The notes: generated by a model from the sequence alone, not told the origin. 64,000 nt of DNA from Haloglomus halophilum (GCF_024298885.1 NZ_CP101166.1:1364001-1428000), one strand, 5' to 3'; positions 18,614 through 27,308 are shown, numbered from the stretch's first letter. A program made the numbers and translations.

Positions 18614-19095
18614 GCGACGACACCGACGGCACGGCGAGCGGTGACGCCGACGACGGAATCAGCGACGCCCGCCGGAGCTTCCTCGCGGGCGACCGCCCGG
18701 ACGATATCCTCATCTACCTCCGCGAGGACGGCATCGCGGACCCCGAGGAACTGGCCGAACTCGGCGAGCGGACCGACGACGGCGTCGTGCTCGTCCTGCC
18801 GGGCGCCGAGGGCCGGCAGGCGTTCGAGTCCGCGACCGGCCTCGACCCGATGTCGTTCGCCGGGAGCGCGATGGAGACCGAGGGGCACGTCCACCGCGAC
18901 GCGACGGGCGGCGACTGCCCCGAGGGCGCCGGCGACGACCACGGCGCCCGCTTCGTCTTCGCCTTCGCGGAGGCACAGAACACCGAGGTCGGCGGCCAGT
19001 ACGCCGAGGGCGATGTCATCCACGCGTACGCGGCGTGCGACTGCGGGACGACCTACTCCGAGAAGTGGGTGGCCGAAGCGGACAGCGGGGAATAG
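18610..19095 (+). CDS. DUF5807-like haloarchaeal protein
   Basis: A 161-residue protein with RRSFLAGDRPDDILIYLRED, VVLVLPGAEGRQAFESATGL, FVFAFAEAQNTEVGGQYAEG and a C-terminal cysteine pair (YAACDCGTTYS). It resembles the Halobacteria-only family I know as DUF5807. A third cysteine (GGDCPEG) could join the pair in binding a metal. Function unknown. Last gene of the S6e transcription unit. Confidence 0.78.
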   Translation: MSDDTDGTASGDADDGISDARRSFLAGDRPDDILIYLREDGIADPEELAELGERTDDGVVLVLPGAEGRQAFESATGLDPMSFAGSAMETEGHVHRDATGGDCPEGAGDDHGARFVFAFAEAQNTEVGGQYAEGDVIHAYAACDCGTTYSEKWVAEADSGE

Positions 19096-19234
19096 ACCCG
19101 ACCCCCCGTTCGATAGAGTATATCCGAGTAATACAGAGCTTTTGTTATTAGATCCAAGGATATGCAGACAGAGGTGATATTTCGACAGATATGTCGAGGG
19201 TGCGGGCTGTGGAGGTTCGGTCCCGTCCGGACGG

Positions 19235-19243
19235 GTATATAGG
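19235..19243 (+). promoter_or_regulatory. TATA box of the gene at 19318
   Basis: GTATATAGG in an otherwise low-GC stretch, about 80 bp upstream of the next start codon. If used, it leaves a leader of about 50 nt containing a small GC-rich inverted repeat (CCGCCCGCCGGCGG). Confidence 0.45.
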
Positions 19244-19317
19244 GAAACTAGCAACGAACTACCCACGGCCGGCAGTGCTCACGGTCGAGCGACCGCCCGC
19301 CGGCGGTCTCCGACACC

Positions 19318-19740
19318 ATGTCACGACCCGAGTCCGTACCCCGAGACGGCGAATCGGTCCACCGTGAGTACATCCTCGACGTGCGCATCGTCACGGTCGC
19401 CCCCGACGGCGCCGACGCCCCCCGCTACCGGTTCGAGGCGCCCCAGCACCGCGGTGAGGAGTTCGACAGTGTCGCGGACGCGGAGCTGTACGCCGATGTC
19501 TACTTCGACGTGAACGGGTTCCAGGAGGACGGGACGGGCGATCGGGGCGTTCCACCGGAGATCATCCAGGCGGGACGGGACACGCTGGCGGCGTACTTCC
19601 GGACCCAGCGCTACGCCGACACCGCGTGGGTCGCCTCCTTCTTCGGGAAGGAACCGGGACAGATAGAGCGGTACATCGAGACCGTCCGGGCGCGGGCCGA
19701 GGAGGTCCGCGAGGGGGCCGTCGAGCGCGGCGTGGCGTGA
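19318..19740 (+). CDS. Haloarchaeal conserved protein of unknown function
   Basis: A 140-residue acidic protein. The first half is beta-rich (EYILDVRIVTVAPDGADAPR, YRFEAPQHRGEEFDSVADAE). The second half is helical (PPEIIQAGRDTLAAYFRTQR, then WVASFFGKEPGQIERYIETV). I do not recognise a named family. The helical part resembles a small DNA- or protein-interaction domain. It stands alone between low-GC spacers. Confidence 0.72.
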   Translation: MSRPESVPRDGESVHREYILDVRIVTVAPDGADAPRYRFEAPQHRGEEFDSVADAELYADVYFDVNGFQEDGTGDRGVPPEIIQAGRDTLAAYFRTQRYADTAWVASFFGKEPGQIERYIETVRARAEEVREGAVERGVA

Positions 19741-19959
19741 CAGCGAACCGCCACGCAACATAACTGATATCCTATATCTTCGACACGTTCGGTGTTCGAC
19801 GTTCGTATCGAGCGGCGCCACGGCGAATCGGGAACCCTCTCACGAGGCCCGGGCAGCTATATATCCGACCCGAACACACAGAGCGGTTCGGCCGTCACCG
19901 TACGGGGCCGGACGGCTATTACAAGCGTTCATATCCCCGACAGGTGGGTATCCGTTCGT
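19741..19959. promoter_or_regulatory. Upstream region of the PhoX-like gene
   Basis: About 220 bp, lower in GC than the genes around it, with TATA-like stretches (TATATATCC at about 19858; CTATTACAAG at about 19916). PhoX genes are often phosphate-controlled, but no known regulator site was identified. Confidence 0.4.
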
Positions 19960-22215
19960 ATGCCCGAGTTCACTCGGCGGAACCTGATGGCGACCTCCGT
20001 CGCCGCGGCAGTGGGAGCGAGCGTGAGCGGCGTCGCGGTCGCGGACGAGGAGGAGTCGGATACACCCGGTGCCCCCAGCGTGAAGGGCGAATTGAAGCGG
20101 TTCTCCTCGACGGCGCTCGGCGCGGAGGTGACCGGACCGTTCGTCTTCGACGACGGCTCGCTGCTGTACAGCCTCCAGCACCCCAGCACGGACAATCCCG
20201 CGCCCTTCGACAAGGCGGGTATCGGCTACGTCGAGGGGTTCAACTTCGAGTTCGACGGTGACAGCAGCGAGTTCGACGAGCTGTCGACACCCCAGACCAA
20301 CGAGGAGCAGGGGAGGGTCCGCGTCAGCGACGGCGAGTACGTCCTGCTGGCGAGCCAGGGCGACACCTTCGGAAACGGCGAGGAGCTCGGCGTCCCGGAG
20401 ACGCCCGACGGGACCCCCATCACGGAGTTCGCCGGCTCGCGGTACAGCGAGGCCGGCTACACGCCGGACTGCAACCAGTTCATCGCCACGAACGGCGCGG
20501 GCACCGAGGGCTACCTGTTCACGAACTTCGAGGCCAGCCCCGGCAACGTCACGCGCATCCCGGTCAGCAAGGACGGCGAGTCGTGGGAGGCGGACCTGGA
20601 GAACGCGCTGAACCTGGCCAACACCGAGGCCATGCGCGAGCTCGGCGGCACCCGCATCAACTGCTACGGCGACAAGACGCCGTGGGACACGATGGTCTCC
20701 TCCGAGGAGAACTACGCCCACACGCGCATCTCGCTGACAGCGGCCGTGGGCGACATCGTCGACGCGGGCAGCGGGCAGGGGCTCCGCGCCGCACACGAGT
20801 TCTGGAACCGGCCAGACCCCACGGACATCCAGGAGGCCGTCGACTCCTACTACGGCGACGACTCCTGGTACGTCCAGGGGTACTGGGCGATGGGCGGCGT
20901 CGAACTGCTGGCGTACTACCTCGGCGCCGACCCCGTCGACCAGGACGGCGACACCAACACCACGACCCCCATCGGCGAGGGCTATCCCAACCCGTATCGC
21001 TACGGCTACCAGCTGGAGTTCCAGGACCCGACGGCCGAGGAGCCGACGCCGGTCAAGCACTACGCGATGGGCCGGGCGTCGTGGGAGGCCCCGGACTTCC
21101 AGCAGGACCGCAAGACGGTCTACCAGTGCTCGGACGGCGACAGCAAGGGCATCTACAAGTTCGTCGCCGACCGTCCCATCCCGAGCTACTCGGACCCGAT
21201 GGACGTCTCGGGGACGCTGTACGCCCCGAAGGTGACGACCGGGGCGGCGGCCGAGAAGAACTCGCCGGCCGACGTGACCCTCGACATCGAGTGGCTCGAA
21301 CTCGGACACGCCTCGAACGGCGAGGTCGCCGAGTGGATCGCCGACTACGACGGCGTGACCCAGAAGGACTACCTCGCCACCCACAGCGACTGGAGCGGAG
21401 GCGACGAGGTCACCGCCGAGGTGCTGGAACAGGCCGACCGCGAGGTCGTCGAGAACGGCAACCGGGACTACATCACCGACGCGGAAATCGTCGAGTGGGC
21501 CCGGCAGTACGAGGCGAACGGCCCGGACGGCGTCGCCGAGGAGCTCCGGCGCGTGCCGTTCCTCGAGACCCGCGCCGCCGCGAAGGAGATCGGCGCCACG
21601 GTCGAGTTCAACAAGGCCGAGGGCGTCGACAGCGTGCCCGGCGCGACGCCCGGCGACTACGTCTACTTCGGCATCTCCGAGTTCAACGACGACATGGCCG
21701 ACGATGCGGGCGACCTGCGGATGCACCGCGTCGACGGCGGGGTCGTCTACCGCGGCGAACTCGAACCCGACTACAACGTCTCGCGGCTGGAGCCGGTCAT
21801 CGTCGGCCCGGACGGGACCGACACCGCCGACGTGGCCGACGACGCGCTCGTCAACGTCGACAACGTCTACGTGATGGAGGACGGTCGCGTCCTCTGCTGT
21901 GAGGACGCCGACCAGTTCGGTCGCTCCTACAAGAACGACTGCCTCTACGTCTACACGCCCGAGGAGCAGCTGAACGGGCCCGGAAACGGTGGCAATGGGA
22001 ACGCCGGAAACAGCAACAACGGGAACGCCGGAAACAACAACGGCAACAACGGGAACGGCAACAGCGGAGCCACCCGGATGGCCCAGTCCGGTGCGGGAGC
22101 GGGGACGTTCACGGACCACGACGGCGACGGCAACGTCGACCCGAGTCGGTCGCAGTTCGACACCACCTTCCCCAACCTGAACTGGAACGCCTGGTCGTCG
22201 CTCTTCGGGAACTGA
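19960..22215 (+). CDS. PhoX-like (DUF839) Tat-exported protein
   Basis: A 751-residue secreted protein. The Tat signal is FTRRNLMATSVAAA, with cleavage near VAVADEE. The body resembles PhoX/DUF839 calcium-dependent alkaline phosphatases and related beta-propellers: NCYGDKTPWDTMVSSEENYA (about 233-252), the later HYAMGRASWEAPDF and YGISEFNDD-like blades. Near the C-terminus is an Asn/Gly-rich linker (about 674-704) and then a short segment with DHDGDGNVDPS, a calcium-loop pattern. The linker may act as a flexible spacer. It could release phosphate from organic esters outside the cell; substrate is not proven by sequence. Confidence 0.82.
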   Translation: MPEFTRRNLMATSVAAAVGASVSGVAVADEEESDTPGAPSVKGELKRFSSTALGAEVTGPFVFDDGSLLYSLQHPSTDNPAPFDKAGIGYVEGFNFEFDGDSSEFDELSTPQTNEEQGRVRVSDGEYVLLASQGDTFGNGEELGVPETPDGTPITEFAGSRYSEAGYTPDCNQFIATNGAGTEGYLFTNFEASPGNVTRIPVSKDGESWEADLENALNLANTEAMRELGGTRINCYGDKTPWDTMVSSEENYAHTRISLTAAVGDIVDAGSGQGLRAAHEFWNRPDPTDIQEAVDSYYGDDSWYVQGYWAMGGVELLAYYLGADPVDQDGDTNTTTPIGEGYPNPYRYGYQLEFQDPTAEEPTPVKHYAMGRASWEAPDFQQDRKTVYQCSDGDSKGIYKFVADRPIPSYSDPMDVSGTLYAPKVTTGAAAEKNSPADVTLDIEWLELGHASNGEVAEWIADYDGVTQKDYLATHSDWSGGDEVTAEVLEQADREVVENGNRDYITDAEIVEWARQYEANGPDGVAEELRRVPFLETRAAAKEIGATVEFNKAEGVDSVPGATPGDYVYFGISEFNDDMADDAGDLRMHRVDGGVVYRGELEPDYNVSRLEPVIVGPDGTDTADVADDALVNVDNVYVMEDGRVLCCEDADQFGRSYKNDCLYVYTPEEQLNGPGNGGNGNAGNSNNGNAGNNNGNNGNGNSGATRMAQSGAGAGTFTDHDGDGNVDPSRSQFDTTFPNLNWNAWSSLFGN

Positions 22216-22267
22216 CGGCTGCCCGCGTCCGCTCCAGTGCGGCCGAATCAGCCGTCCAGCGCTCCGC

Positions 22268-23185
22268 TCACGGCCTCGTCTCGCCCTCGCTGGGCGCCCC
22301 GACGCTCTCGTTTCTCGCGCGGTCGAGCCACCCCGGTGGGTCGACCGTCGTCGTCCCGACGTCCGACCAGCGGGCCGTCTCCGTCACGCCGGCCCGACGC
22401 CCGTCGTAGGTGGTCTCGTATTCGAGCCGGTAGCGGTAGACCCGACCGTCGGGGCCGACGAGCATCCGGACCTCGGCGTCGCGTGGGTCCGTGAGCAGGT
22501 AGGCGTCGTCGAGCGCGTCCGGCGCGACGACCGCGGTCGATTCGAGGCGATAACGGACCGCACCGCCGATTTCCAGCCGCGTCACCTCCCATCGGAACGT
22601 CGTGAGCAGCCCCAGCACCGCGTCGCTGCCGGTCCGGTCGGATTCGACCTCTGCAGCGGTGGCCCCCGCATCGGTCCCGTAGGTGACGTTGTCCGCCGCG
22701 ACGAGCCGGTAGAACGCCGCGTCCCCGTCGTGGTATATCATCGCGTCGCTGTACGGGGCATTCACGTCGTAGCGCGGCGCGGAGACGGAGCTCCGGGTCA
22801 GCAGGAACGGTGTGCCGCCACGGGCGACCTCGATGTCGGTCCGGGTCGCGCGGAGCGTCCCGTTCCCGTCGACGACGGTCCGGCTGTCGGCCCGGGTGAA
22901 CGAGTGGTCGGAGAGCTGGGCGTGGTGGGCCCTCGCGAGCGCGAACGGGTCGGCCACGCCACCCGTCCGGAGCCCCGGTGCGACTTGGCGGCCCTCCACG
23001 AGCCGCGGGCCGCCCGACCCGCTGGCATCGGTCGTCGCCGCGCGCTCGCCACCGGGAATGGGCGCCGGCGTCAGCGTCGGCGTCCGGTCGGGAACGCCAC
23101 CCCCGGTGCCGATACTACACCCCGCTAGCACCAGCAGCGCACCCAGTGCGAGCGGGCCGACGAGCCGGCGCCCGCGGGTCGTCAC
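22268..23185 (-). CDS. Haloarchaeal lipoprotein (DUF7537-like)
   Basis: A 305-residue lipoprotein: signal helix LVGPLALGALLVLAGCS with lipobox cysteine C23. A low-complexity Pro/Thr/Ser linker and a beta-rich outer domain follow. The pattern FALARAHHAQLSDHSFTRAD and a C-terminal YRLEYETTYDG strand match the haloarchaeal lipoproteins I know as DUF7537. Function unknown. Its start overlaps the stop of the cupin gene upstream by four bases, so both are co-translated. Confidence 0.78.
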   Translation of the reverse strand: MTTRGRRLVGPLALGALLVLAGCSIGTGGGVPDRTPTLTPAPIPGGERAATTDASGSGGPRLVEGRQVAPGLRTGGVADPFALARAHHAQLSDHSFTRADSRTVVDGNGTLRATRTDIEVARGGTPFLLTRSSVSAPRYDVNAPYSDAMIYHDGDAAFYRLVAADNVTYGTDAGATAAEVESDRTGSDAVLGLLTTFRWEVTRLEIGGAVRYRLESTAVVAPDALDDAYLLTDPRDAEVRMLVGPDGRVYRYRLEYETTYDGRRAGVTETARWSDVGTTTVDPPGWLDRARNESVGAPSEGETRP

Positions 23186-23535
23186 TCGGCGTCCGGGTCG
23201 GGTGCCCAGTCCGGGGTCGGCCGCGGCGGTGCGAACGTGTCGATGCCGACGACCGGCTCGTCGCCCCGGTTGACCGCGGCGTGGGGTTCCCCGCCGGGGA
23301 TGGTGAACGAGTCGCCCGTCCCCATCGCGTACTCGTCGCCGCCGACGAGGAAGGTCAGCGTCCCCTCGACAACGTAGCCGGTCTGCTCGTGGTGGTGGTC
23401 GTGTTCCGGCACCTCGGCGTCGGGCTCGATGTGGAACCGCTGGATGCTCAGCTCCTCGCCCGCCGCCAGCTGGGTCAGGTGGACCCCCGGGACGGCCTCG
23501 ACCGTCTCGCGCTCCCCGTCGGCCACGTGTTCCAT
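23182..23535 (-). CDS. Cupin-domain protein
   Basis: A 117-residue single-cupin protein. Motif 1 carries the metal ligands in PEHDHHHEQTGYVVEGTLTF and motif 2 ends in IPGGEPHAAVNRGDEP. Small cupins of this type act as metal-dependent isomerases, dioxygenases or ligand sensors; which one cannot be told. It is coupled to the lipoprotein gene downstream. Confidence 0.85.
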   Translation of the reverse strand: MEHVADGERETVEAVPGVHLTQLAAGEELSIQRFHIEPDAEVPEHDHHHEQTGYVVEGTLTFLVGGDEYAMGTGDSFTIPGGEPHAAVNRGDEPVVGIDTFAPPRPTPDWAPDPDAE

Positions 23536-23624
23536 ACGCGAGGCACGGCCCGCCAGGCCCTAAATCGTCGGGCGGCCGGGTGGCGGGAGTGTCCGGGCGG
23601 CGAGGCTTGCACCCGAAGGCCTCC

Positions 23625-23747
23625 TCAGCCGTCCCCGGCGTCGGGGTCGGTCACCTCCCGAGAGAGACGGGGGACGGGCGGGTGGTCCGCGTCCGGCGGA
23701 TCGAAGTAGTGCGGCGGCGCGAACCGCTCGACGATGGCCGACGACAT
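23625..23747 (-). CDS. Possible 40-residue small protein
   Basis: An ATG at 23747 opens a 40-codon frame reading MSSAIVERFAPPHYFDPPDA and ending PDAGDG at TGA 23625. All but three third positions are G or C, as in true genes here. It fills most of the 286-bp gap between the cupin gene and the DHH phosphoesterase. No family is recognised and no promoter is certain, so this is only a candidate small CDS. Confidence 0.45.
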   Translation of the reverse strand: MSSAIVERFAPPHYFDPPDADHPPVPRLSREVTDPDAGDG

Positions 23748-23821
23748 CCCGCGGCCGACAGCGACCCTTCCCCCGCGACCGCAACCGGCCGTTTGATACC
23801 GCTCGGGGCGCTCGAACAGGC

Positions 23822-24907
23822 ATGGACGATTATCTCATCGACGACGACCGGCTCTCGCTCTCGCGGAAGTCGGTCCTCCCGGGGGAGGGCTTCTTCGTGC
23901 CCGACTCCGTGGACGAGGCACGCGAGGAGGCCGAGGCACGCGAGGCCATCGTCGGCGCCTCGACGGTGGTCATCGCGGACCCGGACGCCGACGGGCTGGC
24001 CTGCGTGGCACTGCTGCGCGAGGCGTTCGGCTCGGCCGCGCTCGTTCCGACCGGTCCGCACGAGATTGCCGACTCGCTGGAGTACGTCGCCGAGTTCGCC
24101 GACCCCGACGCCCGCGTCGTCGTCTGTGACCTCTGCCCGGACGACGAACGCGACATCGAACCGCTCGGGGACGTGGCCGACGGCCACGAAATCCGCTGGT
24201 TCGACCACCACCAGTGGCACGACGAACTCACCCTGCTCGTCGAGGAGGCGGGCGTCGACCTCGTGGTCGGCCCCTCGGACGAGGTGTGTACCGCGGACGT
24301 GGCGCTGGAGGCGCTGGACTACGACTTCCCCGCGCGGTTCACCGACCTCGCGGAGGTGACCCGTGACCACGACCTCTGGCTCCGCGAGGACCCCCGCAGC
24401 GACGACCTCGCCGACTACGCCTACTGGGTCGAACCCGAGGAGTACGTCGAGGTCGTCCGCGAGCACGGCGCCGACCTCCCCGAGGACGTCGAGGACTACA
24501 TCGCCGAGCGCCGCGTCGAGAAGGAGGCGCTCATCGAGCAGGCCGTCGAGCGCGGGCAGATCGTCGACGTGAACGGCTGGACCGTCGGGGTGACGTACGG
24601 CCGCTGCTCGCAGAACGAGGTCGCCGAGGCGTTCCGCGAGCAGGGCGCCGACGCCTCCGTCGTCGTCAAGCCCTCGGGCTCGGCCAGCATCCGCGGCACG
24701 GACGCGTTCGAACGCTGCCACGAGGTCGCCGCGCAGGTCAACGGCGGCGGCCACCCGAAGGCCGCCGGGTGTAAACCGGACATCTACGACGACATGCTCG
24801 ATTACGCCCACCACTGGACGACGCGGGGCGCCATCACGAAGCAGGTCATCCTCGACGCGTTCCGGACGCTGGAGCCGGAGGATGAGGTGGACGTGGAATC
24901 GGAGTAG
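23822..24907 (+). CDS. DHH-family phosphoesterase
   Basis: A 361-residue DHH/DHHA1 phosphoesterase related to RecJ and nanoRNase. The metal-binding motifs are VIADPDADGLACVAL, VVVCDLCPDD and WFDHHQWHD. The substrate-binding DHHA1 motif is NGGGHPKAAG (about 312-321). Such enzymes cut short oligonucleotides, single-stranded DNA or cyclic dinucleotides. The C-terminal extension HHWTTRGAITKQVILDAFRT reappears as a stand-alone fragment at 26547-26636, beyond the vapBC island. Confidence 0.9.
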   Translation: MDDYLIDDDRLSLSRKSVLPGEGFFVPDSVDEAREEAEAREAIVGASTVVIADPDADGLACVALLREAFGSAALVPTGPHEIADSLEYVAEFADPDARVVVCDLCPDDERDIEPLGDVADGHEIRWFDHHQWHDELTLLVEEAGVDLVVGPSDEVCTADVALEALDYDFPARFTDLAEVTRDHDLWLREDPRSDDLADYAYWVEPEEYVEVVREHGADLPEDVEDYIAERRVEKEALIEQAVERGQIVDVNGWTVGVTYGRCSQNEVAEAFREQGADASVVVKPSGSASIRGTDAFERCHEVAAQVNGGGHPKAAGCKPDIYDDMLDYAHHWTTRGAITKQVILDAFRTLEPEDEVDVESE

Positions 24908-24989
24908 TCGCCCCCGTCCCTAGAGCATTAACAGCCCCATTATCCGATTTTCGAGCACATTATCGAGATATTCACGAGTTATCAGCGAA
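24908..24989. other. Low-GC spacer left of the vapBC island
   Basis: About 80 bp, markedly richer in A/T than the flanking genes. It may hold the transcript ends of the two converging genes. Confidence 0.4.
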
Positions 24990-25424
24990 TCACACGCCGT
25001 GGTCCCGGAACCGCTCCACGGTCACCTCGACCGGCAACTCGTCGAACTCCCCGTCGGCGCCGGCCAGCAGGGTCGCGTCGTGCTCGTGAGCCAGCGTGAC
25101 GGCGTGCGCATCGCCGAGTGCGATTCCCCCGTGGGCCTTCACGCGACCCGCGAGGGCCCAGTCCGCACGCGCCAGCTCCAGTCCGTGGCGGGTCAGCGCG
25201 CGAACGTCCCGGTCCGCGGTGCGGAGCGACGCGTCGGTCGCTGTCCCGTCGACGCCCTCGATGCGCGCGACGAGGTAGAGCAGTTCCGAGGCGTTGACCT
25301 CCGCGAGCAGGCCGTCGGCCGCACCCGATGCGACCCGTTCGAGCACCTCGGCGACGGCCTCGTGCCCGGGTTCGTCGTAGAGGAAGGCGACCAGCGGCTC
25401 CGTGTCGAGGACGTAGTCCACCAT
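24990..25424 (-). CDS. vapC: VapC-type PIN-domain toxin (RNase)
   Basis: A 144-residue PIN-domain protein. The acidic active-site residues lie in VLDTEPLVAFLYD (D7), NASELLYLVA (E47 area), ALGDAHAVTLAHEHD (D104 area) and GADGEFDEL. VapC toxins cut tRNA or other RNAs when released from VapB. The gene begins one base inside the stop of the antitoxin gene, the usual toxin-antitoxin arrangement. Confidence 0.87.
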   Translation of the reverse strand: MVDYVLDTEPLVAFLYDEPGHEAVAEVLERVASGAADGLLAEVNASELLYLVARIEGVDGTATDASLRTADRDVRALTRHGLELARADWALAGRVKAHGGIALGDAHAVTLAHEHDATLLAGADGEFDELPVEVTVERFRDHGV

Positions 25425-25726
25425 CAGTCCCCGTCACCGTGCCGGTCGACCAGTTCGTCAGCCTCGCGCTCCTCGCGCTCGCGGTCGGCTGCCCGCAGGT
25501 CCCGCGCTTCCGCGAGGACCTCACCTGGGTCGTGGTCACCGGCGTGGATGCCGTGCAGGTCCGAGAGCGTCGGCACGGGCTCGACGACGATGCGCCCCTC
25601 GTCCTCGTAGATGAACACCTCGCCCGGCGCCTCGATGCCGAACTTCTCCCGGAGCGGCTTCGGGATGGTCGCCTGCCCCTTCCCGGAGACGTTGACGACC
25701 GTCGGTTCTGAGGTATTACTTGACAT
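25424..25726 (-). CDS. vapB: VapB-type AbrB/SpoVT antitoxin
   Basis: A 100-residue protein with an N-terminal swapped-hairpin AbrB domain (VVNVSGKGQATIPKPLREKF) and an acidic, charged C-terminal tail expected to wrap around the PIN toxin. It should also bind its own promoter. Immediately upstream is a pair of direct repeats (25728-25747) that could be its operator. Confidence 0.87.
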   Translation of the reverse strand: MSSNTSEPTVVNVSGKGQATIPKPLREKFGIEAPGEVFIYEDEGRIVVEPVPTLSDLHGIHAGDHDPGEVLAEARDLRAADREREEREADELVDRHGDGD

Positions 25727-25809
25727 CTCGTGTTGTACAATCGTGTTCGGGTGTTACTAACTCTGTCGGCGCCCGGAGGTTTATCAGGAAGAACACCGAC
25801 CGGAGAGCC
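25727..25809. promoter_or_regulatory. Divergent vapB / membrane-nuclease-like gene promoter with direct-repeat operator
   Basis: Two TCGTGTT direct repeats (25728-25734 and 25741-25747), 13 bp apart, lie between the vapB start and a minus-strand TATA-like GTTAGTAAC (complement of 25751-25759). That spacing fits a leaderless vapB transcript with the repeats over the initiation site. This suits autorepression by VapB; the link is inferred. Confidence 0.45.
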
Positions 25810-26502
25810 GTGTCGACGGACGACCCAGGGGTGGCTGCGGCTGTTCGAAAGCAGCTGCAGGGCTGGTCGCCGGAGGGCGACGAATCCGGGCTCAACGACT
25901 ACCGGACGAGCATCCGCGAGTACCTCGACGGGAAACTGAACTGCGGACCTGGGGTGGACCAGCACGTCGTGGCGTCACACCGGAGCGGTTCGGCGCCTGA
26001 CGTGGTCGTGGGCGACCGTGTCGGTATCCTCGTCGAACCGGTCGTCTCCGAAGGCGGACAGGGGCGGCTCCGGACGCGGCTGGACCGGTTCGACGGGGAG
26101 TACGCGCTGGTGCTGACCGTCGCAGTCGAGGTCAGGGACGAGACGGCGTGGCAGGAACTGCAGGACGAGTACGCGACGGGTCACGAGGCTGCAGGGACGG
26201 TATACGGGTTCGTCGTCGCCAATCTCCGCCGTGAGTCTGGAGGAACCACATCCCACCGTCTGCATCCGAGGGAGGTAGAACCGAGCAAACTGCGGCAGTG
26301 GTTACGATGGGTCGTCCTCGGGCTATTCTTCGTCCCACTCACCTACGGCGTGACGCTGCTCCGGTTCGGGAACAACAACGGGATTCCGGGCGGAGGGTTC
26401 GTTCCATACGTCACGATCGGCACGGAGCTCCTGGGATTCCTCGCGGTGTTCGTCGTCGGCTCGCTGCTCTGGGTGGTGTGGCAGGACGGCCACAGCAGTT
26501 GA
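25810..26502 (+). CDS. Unknown protein with nuclease-like domain and two C-terminal membrane helices
   Basis: A 230-residue protein, read from the GTG at 25810 (STDDPGVAAAVRKQLQGWSP). The central part has PDVVVGDRVGILVEPVVSEG followed by YALVLTVAVEV. This pattern of acidic residue, beta strands and a later Glu is reminiscent of the PD-(D/E)xK core, but the usual ExK is not intact. Two hydrophobic helices close the chain (VVLGLFFVPLTYGVTLL and LLGFLAVFVVGSLLWVVW). It lies divergently from vapB inside the island bracketed by DHH-gene ends. Family not recognised; role in defence or membrane sensing is speculation. The open frame extends 30 codons upstream, overlapping the vapB promoter, so that longer start is unlikely. 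Confidence 0.65.
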   Translation: MSTDDPGVAAAVRKQLQGWSPEGDESGLNDYRTSIREYLDGKLNCGPGVDQHVVASHRSGSAPDVVVGDRVGILVEPVVSEGGQGRLRTRLDRFDGEYALVLTVAVEVRDETAWQELQDEYATGHEAAGTVYGFVVANLRRESGGTTSHRLHPREVEPSKLRQWLRWVVLGLFFVPLTYGVTLLRFGNNNGIPGGGFVPYVTIGTELLGFLAVFVVGSLLWVVWQDGHSS

Positions 26503-26546
26503 ATCGTTATCACTCTCCCCTGACGCACGGTTCTCAGCACCTGTCC

Positions 26547-26636
26547 CACCGAACGACGCGGGGCGCAGTCACGAAGCAGGTCATCCTCGACGCGCTCCGG
26601 GCACTGGAGCACGAAGCCGACGCAGCGGAGGAGTGA
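26547..26636 (+). pseudogene. Detached copy of the DHH phosphoesterase C-terminus
   Basis: The frame reads SHRTTRGAVTKQVILDALRA then LEHEADAAEE and a TGA, closely matching the last 33 residues of the DHH protein (TTRGAITKQVILDAFRTLEP). There is no nearby start codon and no upstream DHH domain. At DNA level the two stretches share long identical runs (for example ACGAAGCAGGTCATCCTCGA). It marks the right edge of the vapBC island. Confidence 0.75.
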
Positions 26637-26779
26637 GTCCGTTCACTTACTAGATATACCGATAATATTTCCGAGTATTAAAGATATTATCCAGCCTTCA
26701 TCTGAATTAGAAGCAATATAATAGAGATATACCGCGTTCCAGTCCGGAACGAGCGCGCGTCAATCAGCCCGTCGAGGGG
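26637..26779. other. Low-GC spacer right of the vapBC island
   Basis: Strongly A/T-rich between 26640 and 26740, similar in character to the spacer at 24908-24989. No gene seen. Confidence 0.45.
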
Positions 26780-27286
26780 TCACCGCTTGAACAGCGACGA
26801 GACGGTGCCGGTGAAGCGGCCCTCGGAGCGTTCGTCGGACTCCTCGTGGGTGTCGGTGCCGTCGACGGCGAGGTCGGTGTCGGCGTGGAGGCTCTCCTCG
26901 AGGTACGGCTCGAACACCTCGATGAGACCGGTCGGCTCGACGACGCCGCGGGACTGGTTGTACTCGATGACGTCGTGGTCGTCGAGCTTGGGGAGATGAG
27001 ACTGGTAGAGCGCGATGTAGACCCGCTGGCGCTCGTCCGAAACGAGCTGCTGGACCGTCGTGTCGTGCTCCCACGCCGCGACCTCCTCGGCCAGGTCCCG
27101 CATCACGAAGCGGTCCTCCTCGTCGTGGTCGAGCAGGTAGCGGAGCACGGCACGCCGCCGGGAGTTCTGCAGGATGTGGAACGCGTCGTCCTTCTCGATA
27201 CTCGTGCGCGTGGGGCCGTCCGTGTCAGCTGTCTCCTGCTCGCTGGCATCGTACTCGAAGTCTGTCTGGACACTCATTGTATGCAT
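26780..27286 (-). CDS. Winged-helix regulator, DUF7344-like
   Basis: A 168-residue protein with a winged-helix core: DDAFHILQNSRRRAVLRYLL, then FVMRDLAEEVAAWEH and RVYIALYQSHLPKLDDHDVI. This is the haloarchaeal family I know as DUF7344, regarded as DNA-binding. An acidic, Ser/Thr-containing tail follows, ending TGTVSSLFKR. I kept the ATG at 27286 because a TATA-like CTTTATC lies about 27 bp upstream on this strand, giving a leaderless start; MSVQ three codons later is the alternative. Confidence 0.8.
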   Translation of the reverse strand: MHTMSVQTDFEYDASEQETADTDGPTRTSIEKDDAFHILQNSRRRAVLRYLLDHDEEDRFVMRDLAEEVAAWEHDTTVQQLVSDERQRVYIALYQSHLPKLDDHDVIEYNQSRGVVEPTGLIEVFEPYLEESLHADTDLAVDGTDTHEESDERSEGRFTGTVSSLFKR

Positions 27287-27308
27287 CCGAGTCCATCGGG
27301 CCAGGGGT

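Noticed and set aside
19840-22119. A 759-codon open frame on the minus strand opposite the PhoX-like gene.
   Set aside because: The opposite strand encodes a Tat-signal protein with recognisable motifs; the minus frame is Val/Leu/Gly-rich mirror sequence.
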